Below, one piece after another: positions 37,057-48,363 of a DNA stretch of 64,000 bases (position 1 is the first letter of the stretch; each line of letters starts with the position of its first letter). The position numbers and the translations under genes are program-made. Under the pieces are notes generated by a model. It saw only the letters and a list, made by a program, of their open reading frames with translations. It searched no databases and was not told where the DNA came from. This DNA comes from Pseudodesulfovibrio sp. JC047. Lineage in GTDB: Bacteria > Desulfobacterota > Desulfovibrionia > Desulfovibrionales > Desulfovibrionaceae. The stretch is taken from positions 1 through 64,000 of the forward strand of contig NZ_WUEH01000017.1 of the NCBI RefSeq assembly GCF_010468615.1. Reading direction: 5' to 3'.

Positions 37057-39540
37057 ATGAAGAAAGTTCTGGTACAAATCAACGGAATGCATTGCGCGGC
37101 ATGTTCTGGCCGTATCGAACGCACGGTCAGCGGTATGGACGGCGTTGCATCGGCCAGCGTGAACCTGGCCGCAGAGACACTCAATCTGACGTATGAGCCC
37201 GAAACGATCTCGGCCGAGGCCATTACGGCACGCGTCAAGGAACTCGGCTTTGAAGCCATATTCCCCGTGGAAAACGGATTGGAAACCCTGAACCTCGCTC
37301 TCGCCGGAATGCATTGCGCGGCCTGCGCCGGACGCATCGAACGGACAGTCGGAGCCCTATCAGGCGTGGAAAGTTCCGCAGTCAACCTCGCTGCCGAGAC
37401 CGGAAAATTTGCCTTTGACCCGTCTGCCATTTCCCGCCGGGATATCCGACAAGCCATCACGGATGCTGGATTCACCTCGGACGTCCAATCGGACACGGTT
37501 GGGCTATTCGAATCCCGACGCAAAAAGGCCGAACAGCGACTCGCCACGCAAAAAAAGGCCCTGATTCCCGCGTTCCTGTTCGCCCTGCCCCTGCTAATTC
37601 TGTCCATGGGACACATGTGGGGAATGCCGTTGCCCACATTTCTTGATCCAACACACGCCCCGGCCAATTTCGCGCTTGTGCAGTTGCTGCTGACACTGCC
37701 CGTGATCTGGTCCGGTCGGAATTTCTACCTTCAGGGGGTTCCCGCCCTGTTGCGCGGCGGCCCGACCATGGATTCTCTCGTTGCCATGGGAACCGGCGCG
37801 GCCTTTCTGTATTCCCTCTGGAATACCTTCGCCATCGTCGCGTCCATTGGTGATCCTCATGTCCATGCCATGGATTTGTATTATGAATCCGCCGCCGTAC
37901 TGATCGCCATGATTTCCACTGGCAAATATTTCGAGGCCCGGTCCAGACTCAAGACCTCGGACGCCATCCGCGCACTCATGCAGTTGACGCCGGATACCGC
38001 CACCCTGCTGACCGATGGCGAACAGTCGTCCATTCCGGTTGACGAAGTAGAAGCCGGAGACCTGCTGCTCATCAAACCCGGAGAACGTATTCCAGTGGAT
38101 GGCGAAATCGTGAACGGTCGGTCCTCGGTCGATGAATCCATGCTCACCGGCGAACCCATGCCCGTGGGCAAAGACATCGGCGACACCGTGGCCGGAGGGA
38201 CACTCAACACCCACGGCGCATTGACCATGAAGGTCACCCGCGTGGGAGAAGACACCGTCCTGTCCCGCATCATCAAGCTCGTTCAGGAAGCGCAAGGGTC
38301 CAAGGCCCCCATCGCCAATCTGGCCGACACCATCAGTTTCTATTTCGTCCCCACGGTGATGCTCATCGCTTTGGTGGCCGGACTGTCCTGGTACTTTATC
38401 GGCAACGCGAGCTTCCCGTTCAGTCTGCGCATCTTCGTGGCCGTCATGGTCATTGCCTGCCCCTGCGCCATGGGACTGGCCACGCCGGTCTCCATCATGG
38501 TCGGCACCGGACGCGGCGCACAGCTCGGTGTGCTCATCAAGTCCGGCCAGGCATTGCAGGAAGCTGGCACACTGGATACCGTGATTTTTGACAAGACCGG
38601 CACCCTGACTCATGGTCGGCCCGAACTCAGTGCCATCACCATGGTTCGCGGCACCATGGCACAGACCGAGGCCATCTATCTGGCGGCCGCAGCCGAAAGT
38701 CAGTCCGAGCACCCTCTGGCACAGGCCATTGTCCGCTATGCCAAAGACAAGAAACTCGAATTCCCGGCACCCAATTCCTTTGAAGCCATTCCAGGCCGAG
38801 GGATCAAGGCAACCATTGACTATAGAGAAATCCTCATAGGTAACTGGGCCTTCATGGAAGAGCACGGGCTTGGTTTCGGGGAAGACGGTATAGCGCGAGA
38901 GGCCGTCGGCCATTATGAACAACAGGGCGCAACCGTGGTCTACTTTGCCTCGGAAAACAAATTGAATGCCCTGTTCGCCATTGCCGATGAAATGCGTGAC
39001 GAAACCCCGGACGTTGTCGCCCGACTCAAGGCCGAAGGATTGACCCCGGTCATGCTGACTGGCGACAACGAAGCCAACGCCCGTGTTGTGGCGGACCAGG
39101 CTGGTATCGAAACCGTGATCGCCGGCGTCATGCCCGACCGCAAGGCCGAAGAGGTCGTTCGACTCCAAAAAGAAGGACACAAAGTCGCCATGGTGGGTGA
39201 CGGTATCAACGACGCCCCGGCTCTGGCCCAGGCAGACATTGGCATCGCCATGGGTTCCGGCATTGACGTGGCCGTGGAATCCGGCGACGTGGTGCTCATG
39301 AAATCGAATCTGCACGGCCTGCTCACCGCACTCAAATTGTCAAAGGCCACCATGACAAATATCAAGGAAAACCTATTCTGGGCATTCGCCTTCAACGTCA
39401 TCGGTATCCCCGTGGCCGCAGGTGTGCTGCACATCTTTGACGGCCCGACCCTGAATCCCATGATTGCGGGCACGGCCATGGCCATCAGTTCGGTCACCGT
39501 GGTCTCAAACGCCTTGCGACTGCGCTTTTTCAAAGGATAA
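37057..39540 (+). CDS. copA: Copper-translocating P1B-type ATPase
   Basis: The 827-residue pump has two N-terminal heavy-metal domains (MHCAAC at residues 11-16 and 85-90), the actuator loop MLTGEPMP, the metal site CPC at 468-470, phosphorylation site DKTGTLTHG (Asp512), the nucleotide SEHPLAQ motif and [10 protein letters not shown]. Eight membrane helices fit CopA. It exports Cu(I) from the cytoplasm. A terminator separates it from a CopZ-like chaperone gene about 320 bases downstream. AGAAGGATT precedes the ATG. Confidence 0.95.
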   Translation: MKKVLVQINGMHCAACSGRIERTVSGMDGVASASVNLAAETLNLTYEPETISAEAITARVKELGFEAIFPVENGLETLNLALAGMHCAACAGRIERTVGALSGVESSAVNLAAETGKFAFDPSAISRRDIRQAITDAGFTSDVQSDTVGLFESRRKKAEQRLATQKKALIPAFLFALPLLILSMGHMWGMPLPTFLDPTHAPANFALVQLLLTLPVIWSGRNFYLQGVPALLRGGPTMDSLVAMGTGAAFLYSLWNTFAIVASIGDPHVHAMDLYYESAAVLIAMISTGKYFEARSRLKTSDAIRALMQLTPDTATLLTDGEQSSIPVDEVEAGDLLLIKPGERIPVDGEIVNGRSSVDESMLTGEPMPVGKDIGDTVAGGTLNTHGALTMKVTRVGEDTVLSRIIKLVQEAQGSKAPIANLADTISFYFVPTVMLIALVAGLSWYFIGNASFPFSLRIFVAVMVIACPCAMGLATPVSIMVGTGRGAQLGVLIKSGQALQEAGTLDTVIFDKTGTLTHGRPELSAITMVRGTMAQTEAIYLAAAAESQSEHPLAQAIVRYAKDKKLEFPAPNSFEAIPGRGIKATIDYREILIGNWAFMEEHGLGFGEDGIAREAVGHYEQQGATVVYFASENKLNALFAIADEMRDETPDVVARLKAEGLTPVMLTGDNEANARVVADQAGIETVIAGVMPDRKAEEVVRLQKEGHKVAMVGDGINDAPALAQADIGIAMGSGIDVAVESGDVVLMKSNLHGLLTALKLSKATMTNIKENLFWAFAFNVIGIPVAAGVLHIFDGPTLNPMIAGTAMAISSVTVVSNALRLRFFKG

Positions 39541-39567
39541 GAAAACACGTTCTCATGGTTTTCTCTC

Positions 39568-39612
39568 GTGTGGTTCGGAACAGACTCACCTGTTTCGAAC
39601 CACACATTTTTT
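39568..39612 (+). terminator. Rho-independent terminator after copA
   Basis: TGTGGTTCG-GAACAG and CTGTTT-CGAACCACA form a long stem with a short ACTCAC loop, followed by TTTTTT. Confidence 0.92.
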
Positions 39613-39859
39613 CAATCCTCCGACAACGCGACACCATATCAAACAGAATTTTTGCATCGCTCCGGTACAAAAATCGGGATCGGGATATTGATTTTCTTGC
39701 CTAACAGCAAAAAAACACACACAATCAGACAGACACCATGATCAGCTTCAAAGTGCTGGTCATATATCCACAGAAACAGGCCGTCAGACCGTCTTCGAAG
39801 CCGTTTTTTTCAACGACTCCCAGCGTGTTCGAACCTTTTTCTCAACCAAGGAGAACCCC
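39613..39859 (+). other. Gene-free stretch before the copper chaperone gene
   Basis: I see no supported gene here. A 49-codon frame from ATG 39738 overlaps the start of the chaperone gene and is probably chance. The stretch is AT-rich at 39613-39730, where a promoter for the chaperone gene should lie, but no convincing -35/-10 pair or palindromic operator stands out. Confidence 0.4.
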
Positions 39860-40069
39860 ATGCCCACCATCACCGTCACAGGCATGAGCTGCCAACATTG
39901 TGTCGCATCCGTTACCCAGGCTCTGGAAGCCCTGGGAACCAAAAACGTCACCGTTGATCTACTTTCCGGCGCAGTGACCTTTTCGGAAAATCCTTCACTC
40001 TCCCCAGAAGCGGTGAAGGAAGCCATCACCAAAATAGGATTCGAAGTGGTTGCATATCGTGACATCTAA
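39860..40069 (+). CDS. copZ: Copper chaperone, heavy-metal-associated domain (CopZ-like)
   Basis: The 69-residue product is a single HMA domain, starting MPTITVTGMSCQHCVASVTQALE, with the metal-binding CxxC at residues 11-14. It should deliver Cu(I) to the two HMA domains of the CopA-like pump 320 bases upstream. CCAAGGAGAACCCC precedes the ATG. The next gene starts 11 bases before its stop. Confidence 0.88.
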   Translation: MPTITVTGMSCQHCVASVTQALEALGTKNVTVDLLSGAVTFSENPSLSPEAVKEAITKIGFEVVAYRDI

Positions 40070-40964
40070 TAAAACTCTCGGCTCGATCTGTGCCCTGCTC
40101 GCCACACTGGTCTGGTCCGGCAACTTCATCATCGCACGCGGTCTCGGCGACGTCCTCCCTCCACTCACACTCGCGACACTGCGCTGGGCAACAGCCTCGA
40201 TTGTCCTCCTGCCATTCACGGCGCACATCATGTGGCGTGAACGCGCGCTGCTCCGCACGCACTGGAAGCACCTGTTCATCTCGGCCATGTTCGGCGTGAC
40301 CATTTTCAACTCATTCATCTACAAGGCGGGCCACACCACCGAAGCGTTGAACCTTTCACTCATCGCCACCACCACACCCGTTTTCGTGGTCATTCTCTCA
40401 CGCATCTATTTCGGGGAAGCGATCACCCGATTCCGGGCCATGGGACTGCTGGTGTCCATTTCCGGAATCGTTCTGCTGGTCACCCGAGGCCAACTCCAGG
40501 TTCTCCAGGACCTGTCCTTCCATGAAGGCGATCTCTGGATGTTGGGAGCGGGTTTTCTCTGGGCAGTCTATTCCATCCTCCTCCAGAAAAAGCCCAAAAC
40601 CATCAATCCTTACGCGTATCTCGAAACCACATTTATCATTGGTCTGATCCCGCTGATCTTCGGCGCGTTCATCGAGCAATCCATCAGCCCGCAATTCAGC
40701 TGCACCCCGACAATCATCGGGTCTGTCCTGTATATCGGTATCGGAGCATCCCTGATCGCCTACGTTCTCTGGACAAAGGCCATGGCCACCATCGGCCCGA
40801 CCACGGCTTCATTCATCTACTATACACTTCCCGCCTTCTGCGCGGTCGAAGCGTACTTTATCCTGAATGAATCCACGTCATGGGCGCAGGGTGTCGGTTT
40901 TCTGCTGATCGTCAGTGGTATTCTGCTGGCGACACACCCTCGCTTCAATCCACAAAAACTCTAA
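40059..40964 (+). CDS. EamA/DMT-family transporter
   Basis: The 301-residue protein has ten membrane helices in two EamA repeats; the first starts SICALLATLVWSGNFIIARGL and the second starts LWMLGAGFLWAVYSILLQKK. These transporters export amino acids or small metabolites. The start is placed at GTG 40059, inside the chaperone gene; a TTG at 40050 is also possible. The substrate is not shown by the sequence. The following gene begins 14 bases after the stop. Confidence 0.86.
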   Translation: MTSNKTLGSICALLATLVWSGNFIIARGLGDVLPPLTLATLRWATASIVLLPFTAHIMWRERALLRTHWKHLFISAMFGVTIFNSFIYKAGHTTEALNLSLIATTTPVFVVILSRIYFGEAITRFRAMGLLVSISGIVLLVTRGQLQVLQDLSFHEGDLWMLGAGFLWAVYSILLQKKPKTINPYAYLETTFIIGLIPLIFGAFIEQSISPQFSCTPTIIGSVLYIGIGASLIAYVLWTKAMATIGPTTASFIYYTLPAFCAVEAYFILNESTSWAQGVGFLLIVSGILLATHPRFNPQKL

Positions 40965-40978
40965 CCAAAGCACATATC

Positions 40979-41623
40979 ATGCGCCAAAACGACCCACATA
41001 CCTGTCCAAATTTCGATGCCTGTGCCCTTGTGGTCATTGACATGCAAAACGACTTTGTCCATCCCAAAGGGAGCGTATCGAGACCGGAAGCCCTTGAAAT
41101 CCTGCCCGCCACCGTGGGCTTGACCGAGCACTTCCGTCAGGCCGACCGGCATATCATCCATGTTGTTCGTCTGTATGATCCAAGCGGACACAAGGCCGAG
41201 CCCTGCCGCCGGACCCTCCTTGAAAATGGAACGGAACTGGTTGTGCCAGAGACTTGGGGAGCGCAGATCGCGGATGGACTTATTGCACCGGACGCCGCCA
41301 TCAACCACGAAGAGCTTTATTGGGGCAAACCGCACCCCCTGTCACCCAAGGAATGCGTCCTCTACAAGCCAAGCTGGAGTGCCTTTCACAAGACCCAACT
41401 CGAATGGCATCTGTTGGAAGCCTCGGCAAACACGCTTGTCGTGACAGGCACGTGGTTTCCCAACTGTGTCCGCCAGACCATCTATGATGCCATGAGCTGT
41501 CATCTCCGCGTGATGGCCGTGCGAGATTGCATTGCCGGACTGACGGACAAGGATTGTGCCGATCTCGAAAAGGTAGGGTGTTCGGTCATGACAGCGAAAG
41601 AAATCGCCGCGCAACTGAAGTAA
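40979..41623 (+). CDS. Cysteine hydrolase (isochorismatase/nicotinamidase-like)
   Basis: The 214-residue product has the triad of the family: Asp21 in VVIDMQNDF, Lys in LYKPSWSAF and Cys in GTWFPNCVRQT, preceded by the cis-peptide-type VTGTW. The family cleaves amides or enol ethers such as nicotinamide or isochorismate. Its N-terminus has extra Cys residues (HTCPNFDAC). It is co-directional with the EamA gene and probably co-transcribed. The substrate is unknown. Confidence 0.87.
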   Translation: MRQNDPHTCPNFDACALVVIDMQNDFVHPKGSVSRPEALEILPATVGLTEHFRQADRHIIHVVRLYDPSGHKAEPCRRTLLENGTELVVPETWGAQIADGLIAPDAAINHEELYWGKPHPLSPKECVLYKPSWSAFHKTQLEWHLLEASANTLVVTGTWFPNCVRQTIYDAMSCHLRVMAVRDCIAGLTDKDCADLEKVGCSVMTAKEIAAQLK

Positions 41624-41698
41624 TCACCTTCGGATTCGTCCGACAGGGGAAAAACAACAATCCTCTGTCCATGCCCCAAAAGAGAAATCGCGTGTCTC

Positions 41699-42742
41699 TT
41701 ATCCTTCAAAGGAAGGGGAAAACCATTCAGGAGGACCGCTTTCCGCGCCGTTTTTCTTGCCCTGCCAGATATCATGCTCTTTGAAATGGGCACGAATGGC
41801 ATTGTGCATCCCGCGCATGTTGGCGGCCCAATCCGGAGCAAGGAGTTCCCCTTTCTGGGGATTGCCGTTGAGTCGGTGAATCACGATTTTCGGATCAAGG
41901 CATTGAATGGCCTCGGACAATGCGTCCAGGAATTCGTCCCGAGTCATGGGAACATAGGTTCCAGCCTTGAACCACCGTGCCAGAACAGTTCCGCGACAGA
42001 CATAGAGATTGTGAAATTTGATCCCGTGGACGGGTAACGCATTGACATACCGGACCGTGTCCAGCAGTTCGTCCACTCCTTCCCTGCCATTCTGTGTAGG
42101 TAATCCGGCCATGACATGGGCCACCACCAGCAGCCCGCGCTCGGCAGCGGCATGAACAGCCTCGGCAAATGTGGCCGCGTCATGCCCTCTATTGATATGG
42201 GTCAAAGTCGCGTCATTGGACGATTGCAATCCCAACTCAAGGACCACTTCGGCCAACCCCAACGCCTTTTTCTGCTCCACCAACAAATCAAGCTTCTCCG
42301 CATCCAGACAATCGGGCCGGGTCCCGAGGGCCAGCGTGGTCAATCCGGGAAGCCCGTCAAGAGCGGTCAGAGTCTCCGCCAGTTTCTCCACGGGACCATA
42401 GGTATTGGAATAGGATTGAAGATAGGCCGTGTACCGTTCAATGCCATGTGTCCCGAGATGGATATCTCGCCAAAAGGCCCATTGTTCCGCCAGAGACAGA
42501 CCGCGTTCACGCATCCCGGAGCCAGAACCGAGCGGATTGCAGAACACGCACCCGAGTTTGGACAAAGTTCCATCCCGATTCGGACAGGAAAATCCGGCAT
42601 CCAGTGGTATTTTTTGAACACGCTGCCCAAAATGGTGGCGCATATATGTGGACAAAGCAAAGGTTCGGTGCATCGTTTTTTTAGAAAAAGTTGAGAAAAA
42701 GCCGTCAAACCACACCTGGCGTATTGCCTGACGGGGTTTCAT
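41699..42742 (-). CDS. YhcC/TIGR01212-family radical SAM protein
   Basis: The 347-residue product has the unusual cluster motif IPLDAGFSCPNRDG...LGCVFCNP, in which the first Cys is 11 residues from the second, followed by LQSYSNTY and GTRPDC. This is the YhcC family, with unknown substrate. Typical family members start at the MHR residue corresponding to the ATG at 42673, so the extra 23 residues here may not be translated; neither start has a clear ribosome binding site. It is divergent from mreB. Confidence 0.85.
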   Translation of the reverse strand: MKPRQAIRQVWFDGFFSTFSKKTMHRTFALSTYMRHHFGQRVQKIPLDAGFSCPNRDGTLSKLGCVFCNPLGSGSGMRERGLSLAEQWAFWRDIHLGTHGIERYTAYLQSYSNTYGPVEKLAETLTALDGLPGLTTLALGTRPDCLDAEKLDLLVEQKKALGLAEVVLELGLQSSNDATLTHINRGHDAATFAEAVHAAAERGLLVVAHVMAGLPTQNGREGVDELLDTVRYVNALPVHGIKFHNLYVCRGTVLARWFKAGTYVPMTRDEFLDALSEAIQCLDPKIVIHRLNGNPQKGELLAPDWAANMRGMHNAIRAHFKEHDIWQGKKNGAESGPPEWFSPSFEG

Positions 42743-42776
42743 TTGGTACGAATCTTCTGTTGAAAATGTACGCTAG

Positions 42777-43895
<1,119 letters not shown>

Positions 43896-43935
43896 CAGGC
43901 ACCCGGCGTGACCACGCAAATACGGTGTTCATCAG

Positions 43936-43972
43936 CGCACGGTTGCTTCTTTTTGGCAGCCGTGCGTTTTTT
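43936..43972 (+). terminator. Terminator between mreB and mreC
   Basis: CGCACGG-TTGC and GCAG-CCGTGCG form a stem, followed by TTTTTT. It probably makes mreB transcript more abundant than the downstream operon. Confidence 0.85.
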
Positions 43973-43994
43973 AACGGTTCGATAGGACGCACAT

Positions 43995-44873
43995 GTGAAA
44001 GGCCCGAAAAAAATAGCCATCATCATTCTGGCAGGACTCTTCGTCTACCTCTCGTTGTATACGTGGAACCTGCGAACAGGACATCTTGACGCCTTGTCCA
44101 GTTATACCGGACTCGACATTTCCGGGACCGTGCTCCGCCCTGGCATCTGGGTCACGGACACGGTGTCTGACTTCTGGCATCGATACGTCTATTTCGTCGG
44201 ACTCAAGCAGGAAAACGATACACTCAAGGCGGAAGCTGCCACGCTTAAACGCGAAAACATGTTACTCCACGCCCAAGCCAGTTCGGCTGAACGGCTGGAA
44301 CGACTGCTCGACTTCACCCCGCCCGACCAATGGGAATACTTTGGCGCGCGCGTCATCGCCCACCGGATGGGACCGGCCGGAGCACTCGATACCCTGGCCG
44401 TGGACAAGGGTAGCCGTGCGGATGTGGAAGACGACATGCCGGTGGTGGCACTGGATGGAATCGTTGGTCGTGTTTTGCGAACCGGAGCCGTGACCTCGTC
44501 AATCCTGCTGCTTACGGACGCCAACAGCCGTATCGCGGTCATTGGCGCACAGCATCGCGCTCCAGCCATGCTCGCCGGGCAGGGATACGGCAATCAGCTC
44601 ATCCTCAAATACATCAATCAGAATGCGGAAATCGAACCGAACGAACTTCTGCTCTCTTCAGGGCTGTCCGGCATCTTTCCAAAAGGGCTTCCCGTGGCCC
44701 GGGTGACCCGGATTCAACGATCCGACATCTCACTTTTCCTGACCGTCATGGCTGAACCGCTGGTGGACATGGCCAGCCTGGAAGAAATACTGCTGCTCAA
44801 ACGCATTCCCGGCACACTCCCGTCCACGCCCCCTGTCACAAAGGAGGATACACACGGTGCCGCTGACCAATAA
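43995..44873 (+). CDS. mreC: Rod-shape protein MreC
   Basis: The 292-residue product has one membrane segment (about 7-24), a coiled coil (about 65-100, LKQENDTLKAEAATLKREN) and two beta barrels with GIVGRVLRTG and LLTDANSRI. MreC is the periplasmic scaffold of the elongasome. It starts at a GTG (43995), 22 bases after the terminator's U run. The end overlaps mreD by 17 bases. Confidence 0.9.
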   Translation: MKGPKKIAIIILAGLFVYLSLYTWNLRTGHLDALSSYTGLDISGTVLRPGIWVTDTVSDFWHRYVYFVGLKQENDTLKAEAATLKRENMLLHAQASSAERLERLLDFTPPDQWEYFGARVIAHRMGPAGALDTLAVDKGSRADVEDDMPVVALDGIVGRVLRTGAVTSSILLLTDANSRIAVIGAQHRAPAMLAGQGYGNQLILKYINQNAEIEPNELLLSSGLSGIFPKGLPVARVTRIQRSDISLFLTVMAEPLVDMASLEEILLLKRIPGTLPSTPPVTKEDTHGAADQ

Positions 44874-45345
44874 TGTTTTGACCGTGCTCTGGTGGGGTGG
44901 ATACACCATCCTCTGCATCTGGGGCCAACGAGCGATACCCGGCGTCGATTTTTTCGCGGCAGGACTCATCCTGTCACTGCAAAAAGAAGAACGCCTCGAA
45001 GTGACCCTCTCCCTCATCGTTCTCTGGATGCTTCTGCTGGAAGGCACAGGGAATCTCCCCTTTGGCTATGGACTGGCATGGTACGGCCTGCTCACCGCAT
45101 TCTATTTCATGGGACAATGGTTGTTTGAAGCCCGATCGTTTCTGTTCATGGCCCTGTTGGGTTTGGCTCTGGGAATTCTCCACCCAATCCTCGTCTGCTC
45201 ACTGTCGTCGCTGGCCAAACTCCATGTTCCCGTACAACCGCTTCTCATTCAAGGAGCGATGCAGGCTGGGGCCTTTTTCCTGATCTGGCTGATCGTGGAC
45301 TTCTCCTACCCGCAAAGGCTGCGCCAGCATGTCAAATCTCTATAA
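44857..45345 (+). CDS. mreD: MreD-like rod-shape membrane protein
   Basis: The 162-residue protein has about five membrane helices and lies exactly between mreC and mrdA, as MreD does. The start is GTG 44857, inside the mreC gene, after an AAAGGAGG ribosome binding site. Sequence conservation in MreD is low, so context carries most of the weight. It overlaps mrdA by 17 bases. Confidence 0.8.
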   Translation: MPLTNNVLTVLWWGGYTILCIWGQRAIPGVDFFAAGLILSLQKEERLEVTLSLIVLWMLLLEGTGNLPFGYGLAWYGLLTAFYFMGQWLFEARSFLFMALLGLALGILHPILVCSLSSLAKLHVPVQPLLIQGAMQAGAFFLIWLIVDFSYPQRLRQHVKSL

Positions 45346-47203
45346 CGAATCAGACCAACAGCCACCCCGATCCGGCCTGCTCCTGCTCCAGACACTTATC
45401 CTGGGACTCTTCTGCCTCTTTGCCGTCCGACTCTGGTACCTCCAGATTCACCACGGGGATGAATTCGCGCTCAAGGCAAAGGATAACCAACTCCGTCAGG
45501 AATCCATTTTCTCCCCACGCGGCCTGATCCGCGATCGCAACGGTGACCTGCTGGCCATCAATGAACCAGCATACGCACTGGGACTCATCCGCGAAGATTG
45601 CCCGGATATCGAAAAAGCCCTGCATCAGGTCGCGCAATGGACTGACGAAGACTATGGCGAGCTTGACGCCCTGTACAAAAAAAATCGCAAACGGGTCAAA
45701 CCCTTCGAACCGTTGATCCTTGTTCCGGATTTGACATTTGACCAACTGGCGGTCATCGAGACCAATAAACTTCGGTGGCCGGGGCTTGAAATTCAATTCC
45801 GTCCACGCCGACTGTATCTTTACGGCACACTTATGGCGCATGTTCTCGGCTATGTGGCCGAAGCCAACGAAAAAGAGCTCTCGAAAAACCCGGACCTTGC
45901 GTTGGGCGACGTCGTGGGCAAACAGGGCATTGAATTCATGCTCGAAGACCGGATGCGTGGCGTCAAGGGACTCACCCAGTACGAGGTGGATGTCACTGGC
46001 CGACGGCTTCAGGAACGCATTCTCAAACATCCCCGCGCCGGTCATGAAATTTCCTTGTCACTGGATCTCGGTCTACAACGCCTTGCCATGGACTGGCTCG
46101 ATGAAGAAGCCGGTGGCGTGGCGGTGATGGATGCGGACACCGGCCAACTTCTGGCCCTGGCAACCGCCCCATCCTATGATTCCAATGATTTTTCATCGGG
46201 ACTGACATCCAAACAATGGGCACGGCTCAGAGACAACCCGCTTCACCCGATGCAAAATCGGGTCATCCAATCCGTGTATCCTCCAGGTTCCGTGTTCAAA
46301 CACGTTATTGCCGGGGCCGGATTGAGTTATGACATGATCGATCCAAAAGAAACCGTGACATGCACTGGCGAAATGCGCCTTGGCCGACGGATTTTCCGAT
46401 GCTGGCGCAGAGGCGGCCATGGCAAGGTCGATCTGGAACGGGCGTTGGTCGAATCCTGCGACGTCTATTTCTATAAACTGGGCAAAAAACTCACGGTTGA
46501 CCGCATGAGCAATTTTGCACAAGCAGTTGGTTTCGGCGAAAAGACCGGCATTCGACTACCGCATGAAAAAGCGGGAAACATCCCGACCCGCGAATGGAAG
46601 CGGCGACGTTTCAACGAAGGCTGGCAGGGCGGTGACAGCCTGAACATGGCCATCGGTCAAGGATTTACCCTGGTCACTCCACTTCAGGTCGTTCGATTTT
46701 TCGCCAGTCTCATCAATGGGGGAAAACTGTTGAAACCCCTGCTGCTCAAGGATGAAAAGACCGTTGTGCAACGCGAAATCCCTCTGACACCCGATCAACT
46801 CGCCCTGCTCCGGGATGCCCTGATTGAAACAGTTGACAACAATCGAGGGACTGCTCGCCGTCTGCGTACAAAAGGCGTGATCGTCGGCGGCAAGACCGGC
46901 ACGGCCCAGGTCGTTCGTCTGACTGATGAACTGAAGGGGCTCAAGGACGACGAAATTCCCTATCGATTCAGAGATCACGCTTGGATGGCAGCGACAGCTG
47001 AAAAAGACGGACGCCGGTACGCCATTGCGGTTCTCATTGAACACGGCCTGCACGGCGGGAGCGGCGCAGGTCCCATCATCAAAGCGTGCATCGATTATCT
47101 GTTCAGCGGCACGGTCACCTTGAAACCCGAAGCCAGAAAAGCCAAGGCACGCGCAGTTCGAGCGCTGTCCCTCAAGAAAAAGGAGAAACGCCGTGCCAAT
47201 TGA
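45329..47203 (+). CDS. mrdA: Penicillin-binding protein 2 (peptidoglycan transpeptidase)
   Basis: The 624-residue enzyme crosslinks peptidoglycan in the elongasome. It has one membrane anchor (about 17-37), a dimerization domain with RGLIRDRNGDLLA, and a transpeptidase domain with the SxxK box PPGSVFK, the SxD box ESCDVYFY and the KTG box GGKTGTAQ. The SxxK motif has Val in place of the usual Thr but keeps Ser and Lys. The end overlaps rodA by 11 bases. Confidence 0.94.
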   Translation: MSNLYNESDQQPPRSGLLLLQTLILGLFCLFAVRLWYLQIHHGDEFALKAKDNQLRQESIFSPRGLIRDRNGDLLAINEPAYALGLIREDCPDIEKALHQVAQWTDEDYGELDALYKKNRKRVKPFEPLILVPDLTFDQLAVIETNKLRWPGLEIQFRPRRLYLYGTLMAHVLGYVAEANEKELSKNPDLALGDVVGKQGIEFMLEDRMRGVKGLTQYEVDVTGRRLQERILKHPRAGHEISLSLDLGLQRLAMDWLDEEAGGVAVMDADTGQLLALATAPSYDSNDFSSGLTSKQWARLRDNPLHPMQNRVIQSVYPPGSVFKHVIAGAGLSYDMIDPKETVTCTGEMRLGRRIFRCWRRGGHGKVDLERALVESCDVYFYKLGKKLTVDRMSNFAQAVGFGEKTGIRLPHEKAGNIPTREWKRRRFNEGWQGGDSLNMAIGQGFTLVTPLQVVRFFASLINGGKLLKPLLLKDEKTVVQREIPLTPDQLALLRDALIETVDNNRGTARRLRTKGVIVGGKTGTAQVVRLTDELKGLKDDEIPYRFRDHAWMAATAEKDGRRYAIAVLIEHGLHGGSGAGPIIKACIDYLFSGTVTLKPEARKAKARAVRALSLKKKEKRRAN

Positions 47204-48305
47204 TCGCAGGCTCCTGCTTTATATTAACTGGCCGTTGCTCGGCATGGCCGTCATCCTTTTTCTGGTCGGCGTTCTGAATCTCTACTCGGCCAGCGGATTT
47301 CGACTCGAAGGTGGCATGAATCTCGCCCCGTACTATCACAAGCAACTCTTGTGGGGTGTTCCGGGACTGCTCGGAATGCTCGTTTTCATGTTTTTCGATT
47401 ATCGACACCTGCGCACCATGGCGTGGCCCCTTTTCTGGACCACGGTCATCCTGCTCATCGCCGTCTTTTTCATGGGCAAAACCATTTATGGGGCTCGTCG
47501 GTGGCTCGATCTCGGTTTCATGAACTTTCAGCCCTCGGAACTGGCCAAAATCGCCATTCTCGTCGTGGGTGCACGCATCCTTTCCAAAGAACGAGAACCG
47601 CTCGGCTTCATCCGACTCGGCTACGTGCTTGGCGTAGGGATGATTCTGGCGGGATTGATTATCAAACAACCCGACCTCGGCTCCGGCCTGTCCATTCTCC
47701 TGATTCTCGGCGGCATGATCCTTTTCCGTGGCGTGACACCAAAGGTCTTCAAAACAGCACTGGTGGCTATCCCGGCCCTCCTCCCCATGTCGTGGTTTTT
47801 CCTGCATGACTACCAAAAGCAACGGATCATGACATTTCTTGACCCCACAACCGATCCATTGGGTGCCGGATATCATATCATTCAATCCGAGATTGCCATT
47901 GGGTCCGGCGGATTCTGGGGCAAAGGCTTTCTTCAGGGAACCCAATCCCAATTACGATTCCTGCCCGAACGGCATACGGACTTCGCCGTGGCCGTCCTTG
48001 GCGAAGAATGGGGCTTCTTCGGAACCCTGCTGTTACTGGCCCTTTTCTGCCTCTTTCTGTACCAAATGGTCCTCATTGCAAAAGACGCACGAGGCTTATT
48101 CGGGTCCTACCTCGCAGCCGGCGTGTTCTTCTATTTTTTCTGGCAAATCCTCATTAATACGGGTATGGTCCTCGGGCTTATGCCAGTGGTCGGAATTCCG
48201 CTCCCGTTCATCAGTTACGGAGGAAGTGCGACTCTGGTAAATTTTTGTCTTGTCGGGCTTGTGCTCAATGTATCAATGAGACGTTTTCTTTTCAAACAAA
48301 ACTAA
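47193..48305 (+). CDS. rodA: RodA peptidoglycan glycosyltransferase (SEDS)
   Basis: The 370-residue SEDS protein has ten membrane helices, the motif FMNFQPSELAKIAI, KQPDLGSG near residue 155, and the C-terminal GIPLPFISYGGSA. It polymerises glycan strands with the mrdA product. It starts at GTG 47193 inside mrdA. A bactofilin gene follows after 58 bases. Confidence 0.95.
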   Translation: MPIDRRLLLYINWPLLGMAVILFLVGVLNLYSASGFRLEGGMNLAPYYHKQLLWGVPGLLGMLVFMFFDYRHLRTMAWPLFWTTVILLIAVFFMGKTIYGARRWLDLGFMNFQPSELAKIAILVVGARILSKEREPLGFIRLGYVLGVGMILAGLIIKQPDLGSGLSILLILGGMILFRGVTPKVFKTALVAIPALLPMSWFFLHDYQKQRIMTFLDPTTDPLGAGYHIIQSEIAIGSGGFWGKGFLQGTQSQLRFLPERHTDFAVAVLGEEWGFFGTLLLLALFCLFLYQMVLIAKDARGLFGSYLAAGVFFYFFWQILINTGMVLGLMPVVGIPLPFISYGGSATLVNFCLVGLVLNVSMRRFLFKQN

Positions 48306-48363
48306 ATCTGATACGGCACATGGCCTAATTTCTTCAACACGGTTTTTGCAGGAGCGGTTGTTC

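Noticed and set aside
37594-39315. Long open frame of 573 codons on the minus strand
   Set aside because: It lies opposite copA, whose protein has every P-type ATPase motif, and its own product is His/Gly-rich low-complexity sequence typical of antisense frames in GC-rich genes.
39738-39887. A 49-codon frame before and over the start of the copper chaperone gene
   Set aside because: No ribosome binding site, Pro/Ser-rich composition, and overlap with a well-supported gene; chance is likelier than a leader peptide.
45329-47203. Inactive PBP2 because the SxxK box reads SVFK
   Set aside because: Ser and Lys are both kept and the SxD and KTG boxes are intact, so the change at the second position is not expected to abolish activity.
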